Shown one piece after another: positions 22,945 to 33,909 of a DNA stretch of 64,000 nucleotides. The notes beneath the pieces are model-generated. The model was not told the DNA's origin and made no database searches. It saw only the letters and a list, made by a program, of their open reading frames with translations. A program made the translations under genes and the position numbers. The stretch comes from Sternotherus odoratus. Its lineage: Eukaryota > Chordata > Testudines > Kinosternidae. Position 1 is the first letter of the stretch, and every line of letters starts with the position of its first letter. Location of the stretch: the NCBI GenBank assembly GCA_032164245.1, contig JAVMKO010000009.1:80237212-80301211 (forward strand), written 5' to 3'.

Positions 22945-23480
22945 CTGGATAGGCCATCTAGTCCAGGTCTTGTACTGATGGCAGGACTAAGTATTATCTC
23001 TAGACCATCTCTGACAGGTGATTCTAACCTGCTCTTAAAAATCTCCAACTAAGGAAATTCCACAACCTCACCGGACAATTTGTTCCAGTGCTTGTTCCAG
23101 TTAGGAAGTTTTTCCTATTGTTAAACCTAAACCTCCCTTGCTGCAATTTAAGCCCATTGCTTCTTGTCTATCCTCAGAGGTTTACAAGACCAATATTTCT
23201 CCCTCTTCCTTCTAATAACCTTTTATGTACTTGAAAACTGTTATGTCCCCACTCAATCTTCTCTTCTCCAGATTAAACAATCCCAATTTTTTGCAATCTT
23301 TCCTCGTGGGTCACATTTTCTAGAACTTTAATATTATTATTTTTTGCTTTCCTTTTGGAATTTCTCCAATTTGTCCACATCTTTCCTGAAATGTGGCACC
23401 TAGAAATGGGCATGCTACTCCAAAGCAATGCCGCAATGAAAGCCATAATATTCCAGAGTTACAAATGCAAACCAAGTCAG
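22945..23480 (-). repeat. CR1 LINE 3' region
   Basis: The + strand shows the reverse of the CR1 3' untranslated region: 'ggccatctagtccaggtctt', 'cctgctcttaaaaatctcca', 'gtttttcctattgttaaacc', 'ttaagcccattgcttcttgt' and 'tctccaatttgtccacatct' in the usual order. 5'-truncated, no coding part. Confidence 0.85.
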
Positions 23481-23521
23481 ACATCAAATCACTTTCCGGA
23501 ATATTATTAATCAATATGGAG

Positions 23522-23615
23522 ATATACCTATCTCACAGAGCTGGAAGGACCTTGAAAGCTCATCGAGTACAGTCCCCTGCCTTTCACTAGCAGGACCACA
23601 TACTGTCCCCGGACA
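23522..23615 (-). repeat. CR1 LINE 3'-end fragment (second subfamily)
   Basis: Reads 'cacagagctggaaggacctt', 'gagtacagtcccctgccttt' and 'cactagcaggaccacatact', the reverse of a CR1 3' terminus distinct from the preceding copy. Confidence 0.65.
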
Positions 23616-23773
23616 GATTTTTTCTTTATTCTTTCTATAAAGGCATATGTATAAGTATTGTGTTCAGTAGGAAAAAACACTATATCCCCAACCAGCTTGG
23701 TATCGCTGAAGAACTCCTGTCTTTCTTTACTCATTGTGTACGTCAATGATATTCTTTTCTTTATATGAAATAG

Positions 23774-23873
23774 TGATCCCGAACCGGCCAGCCTTAGCTG
23801 AGATTGTTGTTGTTGGCTCTGTGTCCATCATTCTTGCTCTGCTGAGTGGAATGGTCCTTTGGTATTTCATACT
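23774..23873 (+). CDS. Transmembrane exon of unrecognised type I membrane protein
   Basis: A 100-bp exon after ctttatatgaaatag with a strong donor (CATACT|gtaagt). In phase 1 it reads IPNRPA and then the hydrophobic run LAEIVVVGSVSIILALLSGM followed by VLWYFI, a single membrane-spanning helix flanked by polar residues. It ends in phase 2 and joins KRTKEEK of the next exon as a classic positive stop-transfer sequence. The predicted topology is outside-in, because the basic tail follows. This exon, its neighbour at 26367 and the last exon are the most secure coding part of the window. Confidence 0.78.
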
Positions 23874-24109
23874 GTAAGTATTTAGGTAAAATACAGGTCA
23901 TACTTTGAAGCAGTATTAACACTCCAAGGCTCTGAGCCTGCAATCGGATCAAACAGCCAGGCCCTTATGCCAGTAAGGAGCCCTACCGACTTCACACAGA
24001 CTCTGTGCGGGTCCGTTCGTGGGATGCTGATTGCAGGACTGGGGCCAGGGGCATTCCATGTGTACTTAGGATGATCAGCAGACATCCTATGTGGGAATTA
24101 ACTAGCACT

Positions 24110-24670
24110 GTGAGGAAGGCAGCACATAATGGAAGGCAGGGGTGGTAGCATATGGTGGTGCTGGAACATTTTAATAGTAGGGGTGCTAAAAGCCAACCCT
24201 CTTACCCCTGCACCCTGAGCTGAGGGTGGGAGCAGGGCTACGTCTCCAGGAGGGGGAAGACTGAGGTAAGTGCCCAGTGCTGGGATGGGCATGGGTTCAG
24301 GAGTGGAGCCCTGGGCAGTGGCTGGCATCCGGGACCCCACATGTTGGGCCAGGAGCATGAGGGCCCCAGTAGCAGAGGCCTGGGGGGCAAGGGGGCAGGT
24401 GTAGGAGTGTAGGGGAGGAGCCAGTGTAGGGGCCAGTGGCCAGAGAGAGGGGTCGGCATCCGGGACCCGAGCCCCAGGTGCAGGGATGGGGAGGAGAGTC
24501 CCTAAGAGGGAGCGAAGTCCCAGGTGTGGGGCCAATGGCCCCGCATAAAACCTGGACGTGCTTCAGCGCCCCCCCTCCTCCCCTGCTTGCTGTGCCTATG
24601 ATAGCAGAGGGGGATCCAGGCAAGCAGGGATCCAGGGAAGCTGAACAGGTCGTTACGGACTGGAGATAGA
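24110..24670. repeat. GC-rich dispersed repeat
   Basis: Begins 'ggtggtgctggaacatttta' and continues in purine-rich low-complexity sequence with several long frames in three registers. The opening matches a repeat I associate with turtle genomes, family unknown. None of the frames has splice context or a start. Confidence 0.35.
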
Positions 24671-26366
24671 TTTTATGTAAATACTGAAGGAATGGTAGAG
24701 GGCGATTTCCCTTTCTGTGACGGAGACCACTCCCTCGCTGGACAGAATTGCATACCCATCGGCCAGGAGAGCTCCCAGGGGTTTATAGACCCTTTGAAAA
24801 GCAAATGTCGTTCCTTTGAAATGCACAAAGTGGCAGGCATTTAAGAAGGGAGTACAATAAAATTGCAGGGTAGGATAACACTAGAACCCTGTAGTGCCAC
24901 CCTCTTTGTGGCATAACGTTCCGGTGCAAAGTGTAAACCTACCCGGCAAAGGGAAGCTCCACAGGAGTTTGTTTGCCCAGTTATGTGGCTGCCTGCTTAG
25001 ATTATGGTTTTAAGAATGTCTTTTTTTTTTTTTAAACTAGGTAAATGAATACATGGTGCAGTCCCCCTCCCCACCCTCCCTGCGGGAACCATCCCAATTC
25101 TTGTCCTCCTCAGACAGCCAGCAAAGTAGATCAGAAAGGATATTCCACTGGAATCCAATTTAAGCTTTATTTTGAAGGATTAAGTGGTGAATTTCTACCA
25201 TTAGTGTCTGGAAATGAGCCCCTTTTAGCAGCCAAACCAGGAGTCCCTGAGCTTGATTCTGCGTCTACATATACCAGTTCTATACTGGAGCAGTTTCACT
25301 TACTTCCATTCATGTAAATCAGGAGCAACAGAATTTGCCCTGAATTACTATAGAGGGTTCTCCTGCTTTCCCATACCTAAAGCAATGGCAGTGCTAAACA
25401 CAAGGTAATACAAGAATCTCCATCTTCCTACTGGCAGATATGCCATTCCAACCTGAATTTATTTGTTGTAAAATGAGAAACTGGTCAAATTATCCCCCGA
25501 TTTAATTGACTAAGTCTCAGGCTCTGTAGTTGTATCATATGTTGCGGTAAATTGGCTTCGTGCAGAAAAGAAAATGATGAACCTTAGGAAGAACTGAGTG
25601 GGAAAATTATCCAGGGATGTGAACACAAAACCCCCAACAATGACCGCTCTCGTTTATCAAAAGCACCAGATTTCTGGAAGGGTAAAGCAATAGTAAAAAC
25701 TTTTGGAAGTAACGGAATAAAATAACTGGACGTTCCATGTTCTTAAACAGCATGAGAGAGATGATTCCAAGTGCCTTATTTCAGACACTAATACAAAAAA
25801 TCAGACTTTTTTTACAGAGCTGGGGGCTGATCCTGCGCTATATGCAGGAGTAAAAACCTGACATGAATAATAGTTGCCAAATGGGGAACCAAGCTGGAAA
25901 TTCTTGCTGATCGTTCCTGATCCCCCCCCCCTGTAACTATTCACACCAGGGGGGTTACAAAACCAGATTTTCAAGTGCTCAGCATCAACAATTGTGGCTG
26001 AATTTTCAACAGAGTTCAGTATCCCTCAGATCCCATTGTGCCACTTTATGGTTTGATTTCTGAAAGGGCCATGCGTCCAGCGTGAATCCAATGTGCTAGC
26101 TCTTGGGGGAAATCTGCTCAGTTTTAATGATTGACTGGGAGCTGTGCTCTTCTGGAAATCTGGCCCTTCGTCTTCATGTGCACAGAAGAAATACCTCATT
26201 TAATCCATTACAATTTGCAGTGTAAATCATATGGATTGGGTCGATCATTCTAAGAACACTCAGGACCCTTCTATTATCTCCAGTCCTAAAAAGTCCCCAT
26301 TGTAGTACGGCATTTATGCTATTCGTTGATTTGCATTAGCTGAAGCTCATCTGTTTTTCCTGCTAG
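24671..26366. other. Intron, no gene seen
   Basis: Between the membrane exon and the tail exon. Contains short homopolymers (T12 near 25021, C10 near 25923) and no recognised element. Confidence 0.4.
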
Positions 26367-26521
26367 CAAACGGACGAAGGAAGAGAAAACATTGGCTTTT
26401 GGTTTCAGGCTCCTTTCTAAACACATGCCATTTGGGAATCTAGCCCAAGAGCGGAGCAGGCAGGACGAAGGCAGTGCATGGCAAAGAAGAATTGATGCAT
26501 TCAAAGGGTTTGATTTTTCAG
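26367..26521 (+). CDS. Cytoplasmic-tail exon
   Basis: A 155-bp exon with a strong acceptor (catctgtttttcctgctag) and donor TTTTCAG|gtatga. Phase 2 in and phase 1 out, with 51 whole codons. It starts KRTKEEK, the stop-transfer end of the membrane span. It continues with a mixed charged segment (GNLAQERSRQDEGSAWQRR) and ends FKGFDFS. There are no cysteines. This is the first half of an intracellular tail of about 135 residues. Both neighbouring joins preserve the frame exactly. Confidence 0.75.
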
Positions 26522-28555
26522 GTATGACTTTTTTTGCCTCACTCAGCAGTAGGTTCCTTCTTTTCACCAACGCAAAGTTTATTAAATTTAAATCCTGCTT
26601 TACAGTTCTGAGCTGTGGAATCCGGCTCTTCCCTTGAAAAGCTGGCCCATTCAACAGGCTCCCACGGATTGAAAACCTTACTGGCGTCTAACGTCACCGC
26701 TTGTTGAGCCGTCAGTACTGACGAACGCTGGCTGGAAGCTGCATTTCCTGTTCTAGAAGAAATTCTGACATTTCAAAAAACATAAATTGGTTTGAAACGG
26801 AACAGAAAATGAAATTTTGAAACTTCCCATTGAAGAGGTGTTCTGACATTTTATTTGGAGAAAGGAGAAACAATATTTCATTTTGACCTGTTTCTAAGAC
26901 TCCTGGGAGCCTGGATGCTGGGTAGCCGGCAGACCACTGGAGCAGTCCATTTGGCATGCTGACCTGGAAGCCCAGGGACCTGAGGAGTTGGGTAGGGAAG
27001 CTGGCAGGAAACCAGACAAGTAAGCCTGCATGGTTTTCATCAGGATGTTGTTGAAGTGGCCACGTTCCACGGAATGTTTCGATTTCACCAATCGGCACTT
27101 TCCTGTGGAAAGCCATTCCATTGGTAAACTTCCAACCAGTTTGAATAGTCTATAAGATGGGCCATTTTTTTCATGCTACATCTTCTTTCCTTTATGATTT
27201 ATCCTAGTTAGTACAACAGCACCACAGCATAGAGCGTGATAGCCACTTCAACATCCACGGGATTACAGCTGAAAGCAGAAGTTTCCATTCTTTATAACCA
27301 GGGCTCTGTCCGTATGGGATCACATTCTTTTAGGCTTTGATCTACCAAAGCACTTAAACACATGGTTAATTTTAAGCCCATGAATATTCCCATTGAAGCC
27401 AATGAGACTACTCACGTGCATTGAGTTAGCATGTGCTTAAATCCCTTGTTGAGTCATTGTGGACCTCAATGGTCAGACAGGAATGGCCTGGAGTTTTGCT
27501 TGGACTTTCATTTTCTTCTAAACCAACTTCAGGGAGGCCCAATGGCTTCATAATGTTTTGCCCTACGATTCAGGAGTTGGGACCATTCCTACCCTCCATC
27601 TGCTGACTTTGGGTTGAGGAGGCCAGATCGGTGTAAAACAAGGACAGGTTCACTTGCTTTCACATCCTTTTTAGTGGTTAAGTGGCGTAATTTTTATCAC
27701 TACATCAACAGACACCGATGTCACAAGGAGGCATATCTAATCTAGCTACCTCTCATCTGAGGACTTTACACAGCAACCCATCAGCATACTGTCTGCACTC
27801 CTTCCATGTAACATTGATACCAATAATGAAGTATTTTATGGTGTCCTGGGGTCCTTAGCTCTCCTCCACTTTGGGAGGAAAACTCTGCCTGTGGTAGGAT
27901 TTTCACTGATGGAGGTGTCAATCTTTAAAATGACATTCTTGCTGTGGGGGAATGTCTTCTGTCTGCAGGGGAAGACCCTGAAGAACACTAATAAGAAAGA
28001 TCTAGTTTAATAATAAAATCAGGAAGAGAAACCTGTCTCTGAACAGAATGGGCCAAATGCATCCCTTGAGTAATCCGATGACCAGAGCGGTTTATCCAAA
28101 GGATGGATTTGGCCCAACAAGGTGATAACAGATCTTTAAGGGTAGAGTTGAATGCTTAATATTGTATTTCCATCCTTTTCAGGGGTTCAAATACGTTGTT
28201 CAATGATTTGTGTATTAGGGAAAAATTGGAGAAGAAATTTAAAAGAAAAGGCCATGATACTGTATTGCAATCTGCTAGCATGGCCCCTTTCCACCGACTC
28301 TGGTTCCTTCCCAGACAGGCAATATCTTTCCTCTATGAGCTGTAACATGTTAAATAGCCTGTGATATACAATTTACCCAGTTTTGAGATCATCTTTCCTG
28401 CTACCTTAGTTGATAATGTGAAAAATTTAGCAAGGTACAATTTACCTCAGGCTTCCTAGCCCTTACAGTGGACACAGTTGGGCTGGGTTTGTTCTTCCCC
28501 TTTTCTTTCTTAAAATATCTCTGGAAATCTTAACCAATAAAATGTCATATTATAG
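26522..28555. other. Intron, no gene seen
   Basis: Contains minus-strand open frames at 26712-27121 that overlap each other and have no splice context. No recognised repeat. Confidence 0.4.
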
Positions 28556-28800
28556 CTTTGAAGCGCAAAAGAAAGAGAAAGAAGGATAAGAGAGAGAAGA
28601 TGGCAAAGGAAGTGCAGGAAAAACAGGGAGAGAAAGAGAAGTCACCTGGAGAAGGGAAGGAAAAAAGGGAAAAGAAACCAAAGGTGGCAAAGAGACAAGA
28701 AAAACAAAAGAAATCAAGAAAAGTCAGGAAAACAAAGTCAAAACTGCAATTAACGCACTCCAAAGGAAAGAAGTCACCAACACGGAAAAAGCTGAAATGA
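28556..28800 (+). CDS. Last coding exon: extremely lysine-rich C-terminal tail
   Basis: Acceptor aaaatgtcatattatag, then 80 codons to TGA at 28798. It starts LKRKRKRKKDKREK and alternates Lys/Arg with Glu (KEKE-like). It contains Ser-Pro sites (EKSPGEGKEK, GKKSPTRKK) and ends PTRKKLK. It is probably a disordered polybasic cytoplasmic tail; roles in binding acidic lipids, tubulin or calcium-store proteins are only guesses. The frame is fixed by phase with the exon at 26367 (split codon Ala). AATAAA follows at 28873 and 29062. Low-complexity codon use (AAA/AAG/GAA/GAG) means homology searches should mask it. Confidence 0.72.
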
Positions 28801-28872
28801 AGAACTCTAACAAACAGGATTCGGGTGAAATGAAATGGAAGCTGGAAAGCAAAAGGAAACAATGAGAGAGAA

Positions 28873-29067
28873 AATAAATATGTGGGAGGAAGGAACTGGC
28901 CATGACTGACAGCACCGTCCGAACCAGGAAGAACCAGAGGCAGGAATGCTAATGGGCTAGTGTCTGGTTCAGAACCCTAGGGGATGGATAGTCTGAATGA
29001 TTTTCATCTTATTTTGTTCCCTGGTGAGAATGTTGTACTGCTGGTGAGCGACAAATGGCATAATAAA
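28873..29067 (+). terminator. Candidate polyadenylation signals
   Basis: AATAAA at 28873-28878 and again at 29062-29067, 73 and 262 bases after the stop codon. A GT-rich stretch follows the second (gggggg then ttttttt), fitting a downstream element. Confidence 0.5.
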
Positions 29068-29254
29068 TTTGGGGGGGAAAAGATGGAACAATACATATCT
29101 CTTTTTTTATACCAGTTAGTGCTCCTGATCAGGGCCTCATTGCACTAAGAGCAGAAAATGTGTAACAAAATTATGGCCTTTTGACATTACTTATACTTAA
29201 GCTGTAAAATAATCCAAGTACAAGTAATCTAAGTTCAAGACAAGAAACAGGCAG

Positions 29255-29440
29255 ACAGAGGGGCAGTATTGTCTAGTGGTATGGGTGCTAGCTTTGGACA
29301 TTGGAGAGCTTGGTTCAAGTCCCTTCTCCGCTACAGACTTGTTGTATGACCATGGGCAAGTCACTTCGTCTTTCCGTGCCTCAGCTCCTCATCTGTAAAA
29401 CGGGGATAATGCCACAAGTTGTTGCAAGGATGAATATATT
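29255..29440 (+). repeat. MIR (CORE-SINE)
   Basis: Nearly complete. The tRNA-like head is 'ttgtctagtggtatgggtgc' with B-box-like 'ggttcaagtcccttctc'. The core is 'accatgggcaagtcacttcg' and 'ccgtgcctcagctcctcatc', followed by 'tctgtaaaacggggataatg'. Close to the amniote MIR consensus. Confidence 0.82.
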
Positions 29441-30712
29441 AATCACTGAGGTCCTCAAATACTACGGCAAAGAGGGGGGTGCCATATAAGTACCCCAGCT
29501 AGAGAAGGGAGCACATATGAACAGTGTGATGTGATGACTGTGGTCAATGTGATAAACAGTTGCAAAGCAACTAGCCAAGGAGTCATGACAGAGGTGTGTT
29601 GCCTTTGCAGATAGTTACTGGGAATGCTTCCCATGCTGACAGGCAGGCTGCGAGAAAACACAAATGTGTGTGTTGGAAAATTTCCACCAGTGGCCAAAGA
29701 ACACTGCTGTCATCAGCACAGTGGTTTGAGAGCTCAGTGACGTAGAAGAGATGATGGATAGGTGGTGAGGCTAGGCTGTGAATGGCTTGGCAAGTGACAT
29801 TTGTATTTGGAAGGGGGAGCCAATAGATGGAAGCAAAGTGTGTATATTTGGAGGTTGATGTGGTAAAATCAAGGAGCCAGGAAAACTATCTTTGCAGAAG
29901 CTCTGCTTGTAGGTGAGTGGTGCAAAGTGGTATTTCTCAAGGCCAGAAAAGAAAGGTGGCTTAATGGCCTTTTGTTGTCATCCGAGAAACCAGGGTTGGT
30001 CCACTAAGAGGAGTACAAAAGCTGAAATCAGCAACACCAAACCAGGCCTTCTTTCCTTCCCTCTTAAGAGAATCCACCCAACCAAACAACTTCATTTCTG
30101 GAACGGAATGAGTCCAGAGTCTGTCATAATAATTGACAGCAACCAAATAAATCTTCATTTTCACCATGCTGGAAGGATAAGGGTTGCCACATATAACAAT
30201 AAGCAAACAGTAACTGACATTAATGCAATAGCAGTCTGATCCCAAGCCCACTGAAGTCAATGGAAAATCCTCCTAATCAATTCATTGGATTTTGGATCAG
30301 ATCCTAGAGGAGATAATTATGTACCACATTCTTGGCTCCTTGTTGTTGTTGTTTATTCATAACCTTCAGGTACTTGCGTATCCTGGTAAAGTAAGTGATA
30401 ACCCTGATGTTTTAGTAAGATGGCCTTAGCAGTGATGTCCCTCTTTAAATTCTCCTGCTCCGATAGGAAGGCTAAGACCTTCCCTGTCTAAGGCATAGTC
30501 AAGCTTTGCCCACATGGCTACGTCAGCTAGGAATATGGAAAAAATCCACATATACCTAGCCGACTTAGCTATGCTGACAAGAGTGTTTTGGTAAATGTTG
30601 CTCGCGTCCTTCAGGGAAATGGTTTAGCTATACCAACAGAACAACTCTTTCTATCGGCTTACGTTGCCAACAAAGCTATATTGGGATAGCTATTCCATCA
30701 GAGCATCTGTAG
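29441..30712. other. Intergenic, no gene seen
   Basis: Overlapping short frames on both strands without splice context. 30490-30600 has paired ends ('ggctacgtcagctaggaata' and 'tagctatgctgaca') suggesting another decayed MITE. Confidence 0.35.
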
Positions 30713-30713
30713 T

Positions 30714-30762
30714 ACAGTAACGCCTCACTTAACGTAGTTATGTTCCTGAAAAATATGACTTT
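30714..30762 (+). repeat. Tigger-like transposon end fragment
   Basis: 'cagtaacgcctcacttaacg' followed by 'gttatgttcctgaaaaat' is the terminus of a common pogo/Tigger-type repeat. The rest of the element is missing. Confidence 0.5.
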
Positions 30763-30782
30763 TTTAATTTTATATATATATG

Positions 30783-30971
30783 CACTCTACCTTGATATAA
30801 CGTGGTCCTCAGAAGCCAAAAAATCATACCGCAGTATAGGTGTTATACCATGTTATATCAAGGTAGAGAAGTGCACAGCCACGCTCCTCCCCCCCCTCCC
30901 CCCGGAGTACTCCTTTACCGCGTTATATCAGAATTCTCCTTATATCAGACCACGTTATATCGAGGTAGACA

Positions 30972-30975
<4 letters not shown>
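30783..30975. mobile_element. MITE with ctaccttgatataacg termini
   Basis: Left end cactctaccttgatataacg; right end cgttatatcgaggtagacat, its near-perfect inverse. Internal partial copies of the same palindrome (ttatatcaaggtagag near 30855) show a compound or rearranged structure. Flanked by TA-rich and TG-rich simple sequence. Confidence 0.6.
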
Positions 30976-31003
<28 letters not shown>

Positions 31004-31026
31004 TGTACACACACACACACACACAG
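30966..31026. repeat. TG/TA/CA microsatellite
   Basis: (TG)n then tatatatgta then (CA)n, palindromic overall. Confidence 0.85.
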
Positions 31027-31054
31027 TATAAGTTTTGTTTGTATGTTCCATTCT

Positions 31055-31186
31055 AAGCATCTGATGAAACGGGTTCTAGCCCATGAAAGCTTATGCCCAA
31101 ATAAATTTGTTAGTCTCTAAGGTGCAACACGTACTCCTCGTTCTTTTTGCAGATACAGAATAACACAGCTGTACTCTGAAACTTGA
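31055..31186. repeat. Penelope-tail repeat, reverse copy
   Basis: Reads 'catctgatgaaacgggttct', 'gcccatgaaagcttatgccc', 'tagtctctaaggtgcaacac' and ends near 'acagctgtactctgaaact'. This is the single-arm tail in the opposite direction to the copy at 45529. Confidence 0.7.
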
Positions 31187-31759
31187 AAATATAATCAACA
31201 TGACTTTGTGGGAACAAATGTCGCTTTCGCCACTCCCACACGTCTCTTGAATTTTCTTTCTCTCTCGATGGACTAATGCACGTGTAACAATCACTGTGTT
31301 TAGCATAAACTTCACCAGACGTTCACGTTCAGATTTGTGGCATCAGGAGCCAAATGAAAAAGTGTCAGAAAATGCAAAGTAAAACTCCAATTGAACCAGA
31401 GATGTTGTGGAAAGAGGTAAACAAATCTCTCACTCCTGAAGGTGGTCTCTCTAGGTCCTCAGTCTCATGGAAATATTCTGTGGAATTCAAAACTTCTCCA
31501 TGGTTTTGTGAACCTCCCTGTAGACTTAAATTGAGAATGCTATCCCTGCCATAAAATTGTAGAGAGTGGTTCTAAAAATCTATAGAAATTATCTCATTTT
31601 TTCTACAATCCTACAGAATGGAATAGTCATTTCTCTATAACTCTCTTAAATCGTATAAGATTTTCCCTTAAGAGAATGCAGTTTGAAGAAGATGGAATCA
31701 ATGCCCTTCTGTCAGGAATACTTTAGAAAAAAATAGATTAAATTAGTCAGACTCTAGGG

Positions 31760-32653
31760 CAGGGGTGGGGAACCTTTTTTCTGTCAAGGGCCATTTGGAT
31801 ATTTATAATGTCATTCGCGGGCCGCTCCCCCCTTCCCCCCCCCACCGAGGAAGCCCAGGCTGGCAACAGGAGCTGAGACCCCCAGCTGGCAAGGGGCCAG
31901 CGGGGGAAACCCCAAAGCAGTGGCAAGCGGAGTGCTCAGCCCTGCACTGCTTTGGGGTTTCCCCCGCTGGCCCCTTGCCAGCCGGGGTCCTGCCGCCTGC
32001 CCCAGTCAGCTCCCGCTGTCAGCCTGGGTGTAGGGGGTGATCTTCCTTTACCCCCGCCCAGCCTCCCCCCATCTAACCGCCTTTCCTCCCCCACCCCTGC
32101 CTCTCCCGGCCCATCCCACCCAACCTAACCTCCTCCCCCCTCCCACTCCCAACCCAGCCTCCTGCCCCCCATGCCTGACCCGCCCAGCCCAGCCTTCCCC
32201 CCCCACCAAAGCCTCGCCCACCCCATCCAGCCTAGTCTCCTGCCCCTCTCCCCGCCCAGCCTGGCCTCCCCCCCCACCGACCCCTTGCCTGCCCCCCAGC
32301 CCAGCCTCCCCCCCCATACCTCCTTGACCGTCGGCTCCCCGCGGCTCCTCCTTTCGCCGCCTGGCTAATGGTGGCCGCGCGGCGCCGGCGGCTCCCCCAG
32401 GCGCTTCCCGGCCCCTACCTTCAGCGCGGAGCCGCCAGGCGGGGGCGGCCCCTGCGCATCCCCGGCCGGCGGCTCCCCCAGGCGCTTCCCGGCCCCTACC
32501 TTCAGCGCGGAGCCGCCAGGCGGGGGCGGCCCGTGGGCGTCCCCGGCCGGCGGCTCCCCCAGGCGCTTCCTGGCCCCTACCATCAGCGCGGAGCCGTGCG
32601 GAATTATTTGGCGGGCCGTATAAGGCCCGCGGGCTGGAGGTTCCCCACCCCTG
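31760..32653. mobile_element. hAT-like element, 894 bp, with 8-bp duplication
   Basis: Ends CAGGGGTGGGGAACC and GGTTCCCCACCCCTG are perfect inverses. The target duplication CTCTAGGG is at 31752-31759 and 32654-32661. The interior is very C-rich and carries an 81-bp tandem repeat. Also inside, ggggccagcgggggaaaccc (31906-31925) recurs inverted at about 31960-31979. The long minus-strand frame (217 codons) is a by-product of GC-rich sequence, not a transposase. Confidence 0.9.
32385..32597. repeat. 81-bp GC-rich tandem repeat (about 2.6 copies)
   Basis: Copies start at 32385, 32466 and 32547, each with ccggcggctcccccaggcgc, then 'cccctacc(t/a)tcagcgcgga' and, in the first two, 'gccaggcgggggcggccc'. 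The period is a multiple of three, so a repeated frame runs through it. Confidence 0.85.
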
Positions 32654-33529
32654 CTCTAGGGGATGGACTTCAGGAGCAATTAAAGATTCCTCATAACACA
32701 AAAATTTTACAATAGAAGTATAGTGACATCTTTTAAATTAGTGAACTATGTAAAGATTAGTGAAGTCTATTATTCTCTAAAGTTGAAGTGCTTTATATTT
32801 TAAAGTCAGATTGCTAGTATTTGTAACTTGGGAACAATTATAATGTATTAAAATTGGGTTTCATTTTTAGCTTCTTTTTAAAATTTCCTGGAAAGGTTGT
32901 TGGACAGTTGAATGAATCTTAGCAAAGTATTGATTTTTTTTTAGATGAGATAGCATGAAATAGCCACACGGGGATGCTAGTGATGCATCCAAAATCATCC
33001 AGAAACCCCACATCCGAATATATAGCTGAAATGTATCAACTCACCTCCAAAAAGCTAGTCTAATTGACTAATTCTACCCCATATTTGAGCATATTGATAA
33101 TTTGTACACAATTTTGTTTTAAAAACAATAATTGAAAATGAAACTTTTCATGCAAACGTGTCAGTGATATTCAATTTGCCCTTTTTTGTGTGAAATTTCC
33201 CACATTTTCTTGATCAGTTTTTTATTGAACTATTGTCATTATCTCAACCTACAGAACGGTCTGTTTTTCAGTAATACAACATCAAAAAATGTTGATAATC
33301 CTATCAAAACAATTTCAATGGAATGGCTTTAAAAATATCAATTAGAAAATGTTGTGACAAATTTCAGAGAGGGAGAGGGAGAGAAAATGGGTCAATATCA
33401 AACACTGTGAAATGGAGTTAACTTTGAATTTTTGGCTTAATTGTTCCCAAGTTTTTTTGACCCATTTTAAAATAGCCAATATTTTCTTCTAGCCAAAGTT
33501 TTCCATTGTTGGGGGTGTAAGCTCACCTA

Positions 33530-33531
<2 letters not shown>

Positions 33532-33578
<47 letters not shown>
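33532..33578. repeat. (TG)n microsatellite
   Basis: An uninterrupted TG dinucleotide tract. It produces His-Thr runs in minus-strand translation. Confidence 0.95.
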
Positions 33579-33580
<2 letters not shown>

Positions 33581-33909
33581 GTTTCCACAATAATCACTCC
33601 TGCTGTTAATAGTGGAAACACCCTTCGGATGCAGATTTAGACCATAAACACTAAGAAATGTGTCTGGCTTTTTGCTTATATGATCAAATATTTCTTGCCT
33701 GTTGCAATTTAGCTGGGCAATTTGATACAGAACATAGTTTGTTTGAAGCTCTACCTGGGACAAGTTACTGTGACTAACCTGTTGCTGATAATGATGGTCA
33801 GCCACAGATTTCTCTGGTCCCCTTTCAGCTAATGCTGAAACCTGTTCAAATTGTCATAATAGATGGGAGAAAATGCAGCCCCACTACAGAAAAAGTAAAT
33901 GCAGACTTA

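Larger units (their letters stand above)
22185..22960 (-). repeat. Tortoise tRNA-derived SINE split by a hAT element
   Basis: The minus strand reads an A-box-like tagctcattcagtagagg (about 22298-22281) and a B-box-like ggttctatctcgac (22252-22239). The SINE body continues to 22349 and resumes at 22872 after the hAT insertion, where 'ttgtcttgatgccactagag' continues the family sequence. Confidence 0.6.
3392..29067 (+). other. Gene span (3' part): unrecognised single-pass membrane protein with Lys-rich tail
   Basis: Envelope of a multi-exon gene read from splice signals. Exons at 3392, 5286, 12179 and 14875 form one phase-consistent chain (1-1, 1-2, 2-1, 1-2). Exons at 18248, 19071, 20012, 23774, 26367 and 28556 form a second (1-1, 1-1, 1-1, 1-2, 2-1, 1-stop). 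The chains should be joined by an exon of phase 2-1 somewhere in 14957-18247 that I could not find, so linking them into one gene is inference. The product would be a type I membrane protein: ectodomain, a basic RSRAKR stretch near the membrane, one span, then about 135 cytoplasmic residues, the last 80 extremely basic. Candidate upstream exons at 1297 and 1544 also fit in phase but are weaker. AATAAA signals at 28873 and 29062 could end the transcript. I do not recognise the family. Confidence 0.6.

Noticed and set aside
28558..28800. Reading the Lys-rich frame as an independent small gene starting at its first TTG
   Set aside because: It follows a splice acceptor and joins the exon at 26367 in phase, so it is a terminal exon.
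32048..32701. 217-codon minus-strand frame, the longest in the window
   Set aside because: Lies in the GC-rich tandem repeat of a hAT element; Arg/Gly/Ala low complexity; no transposase motif.
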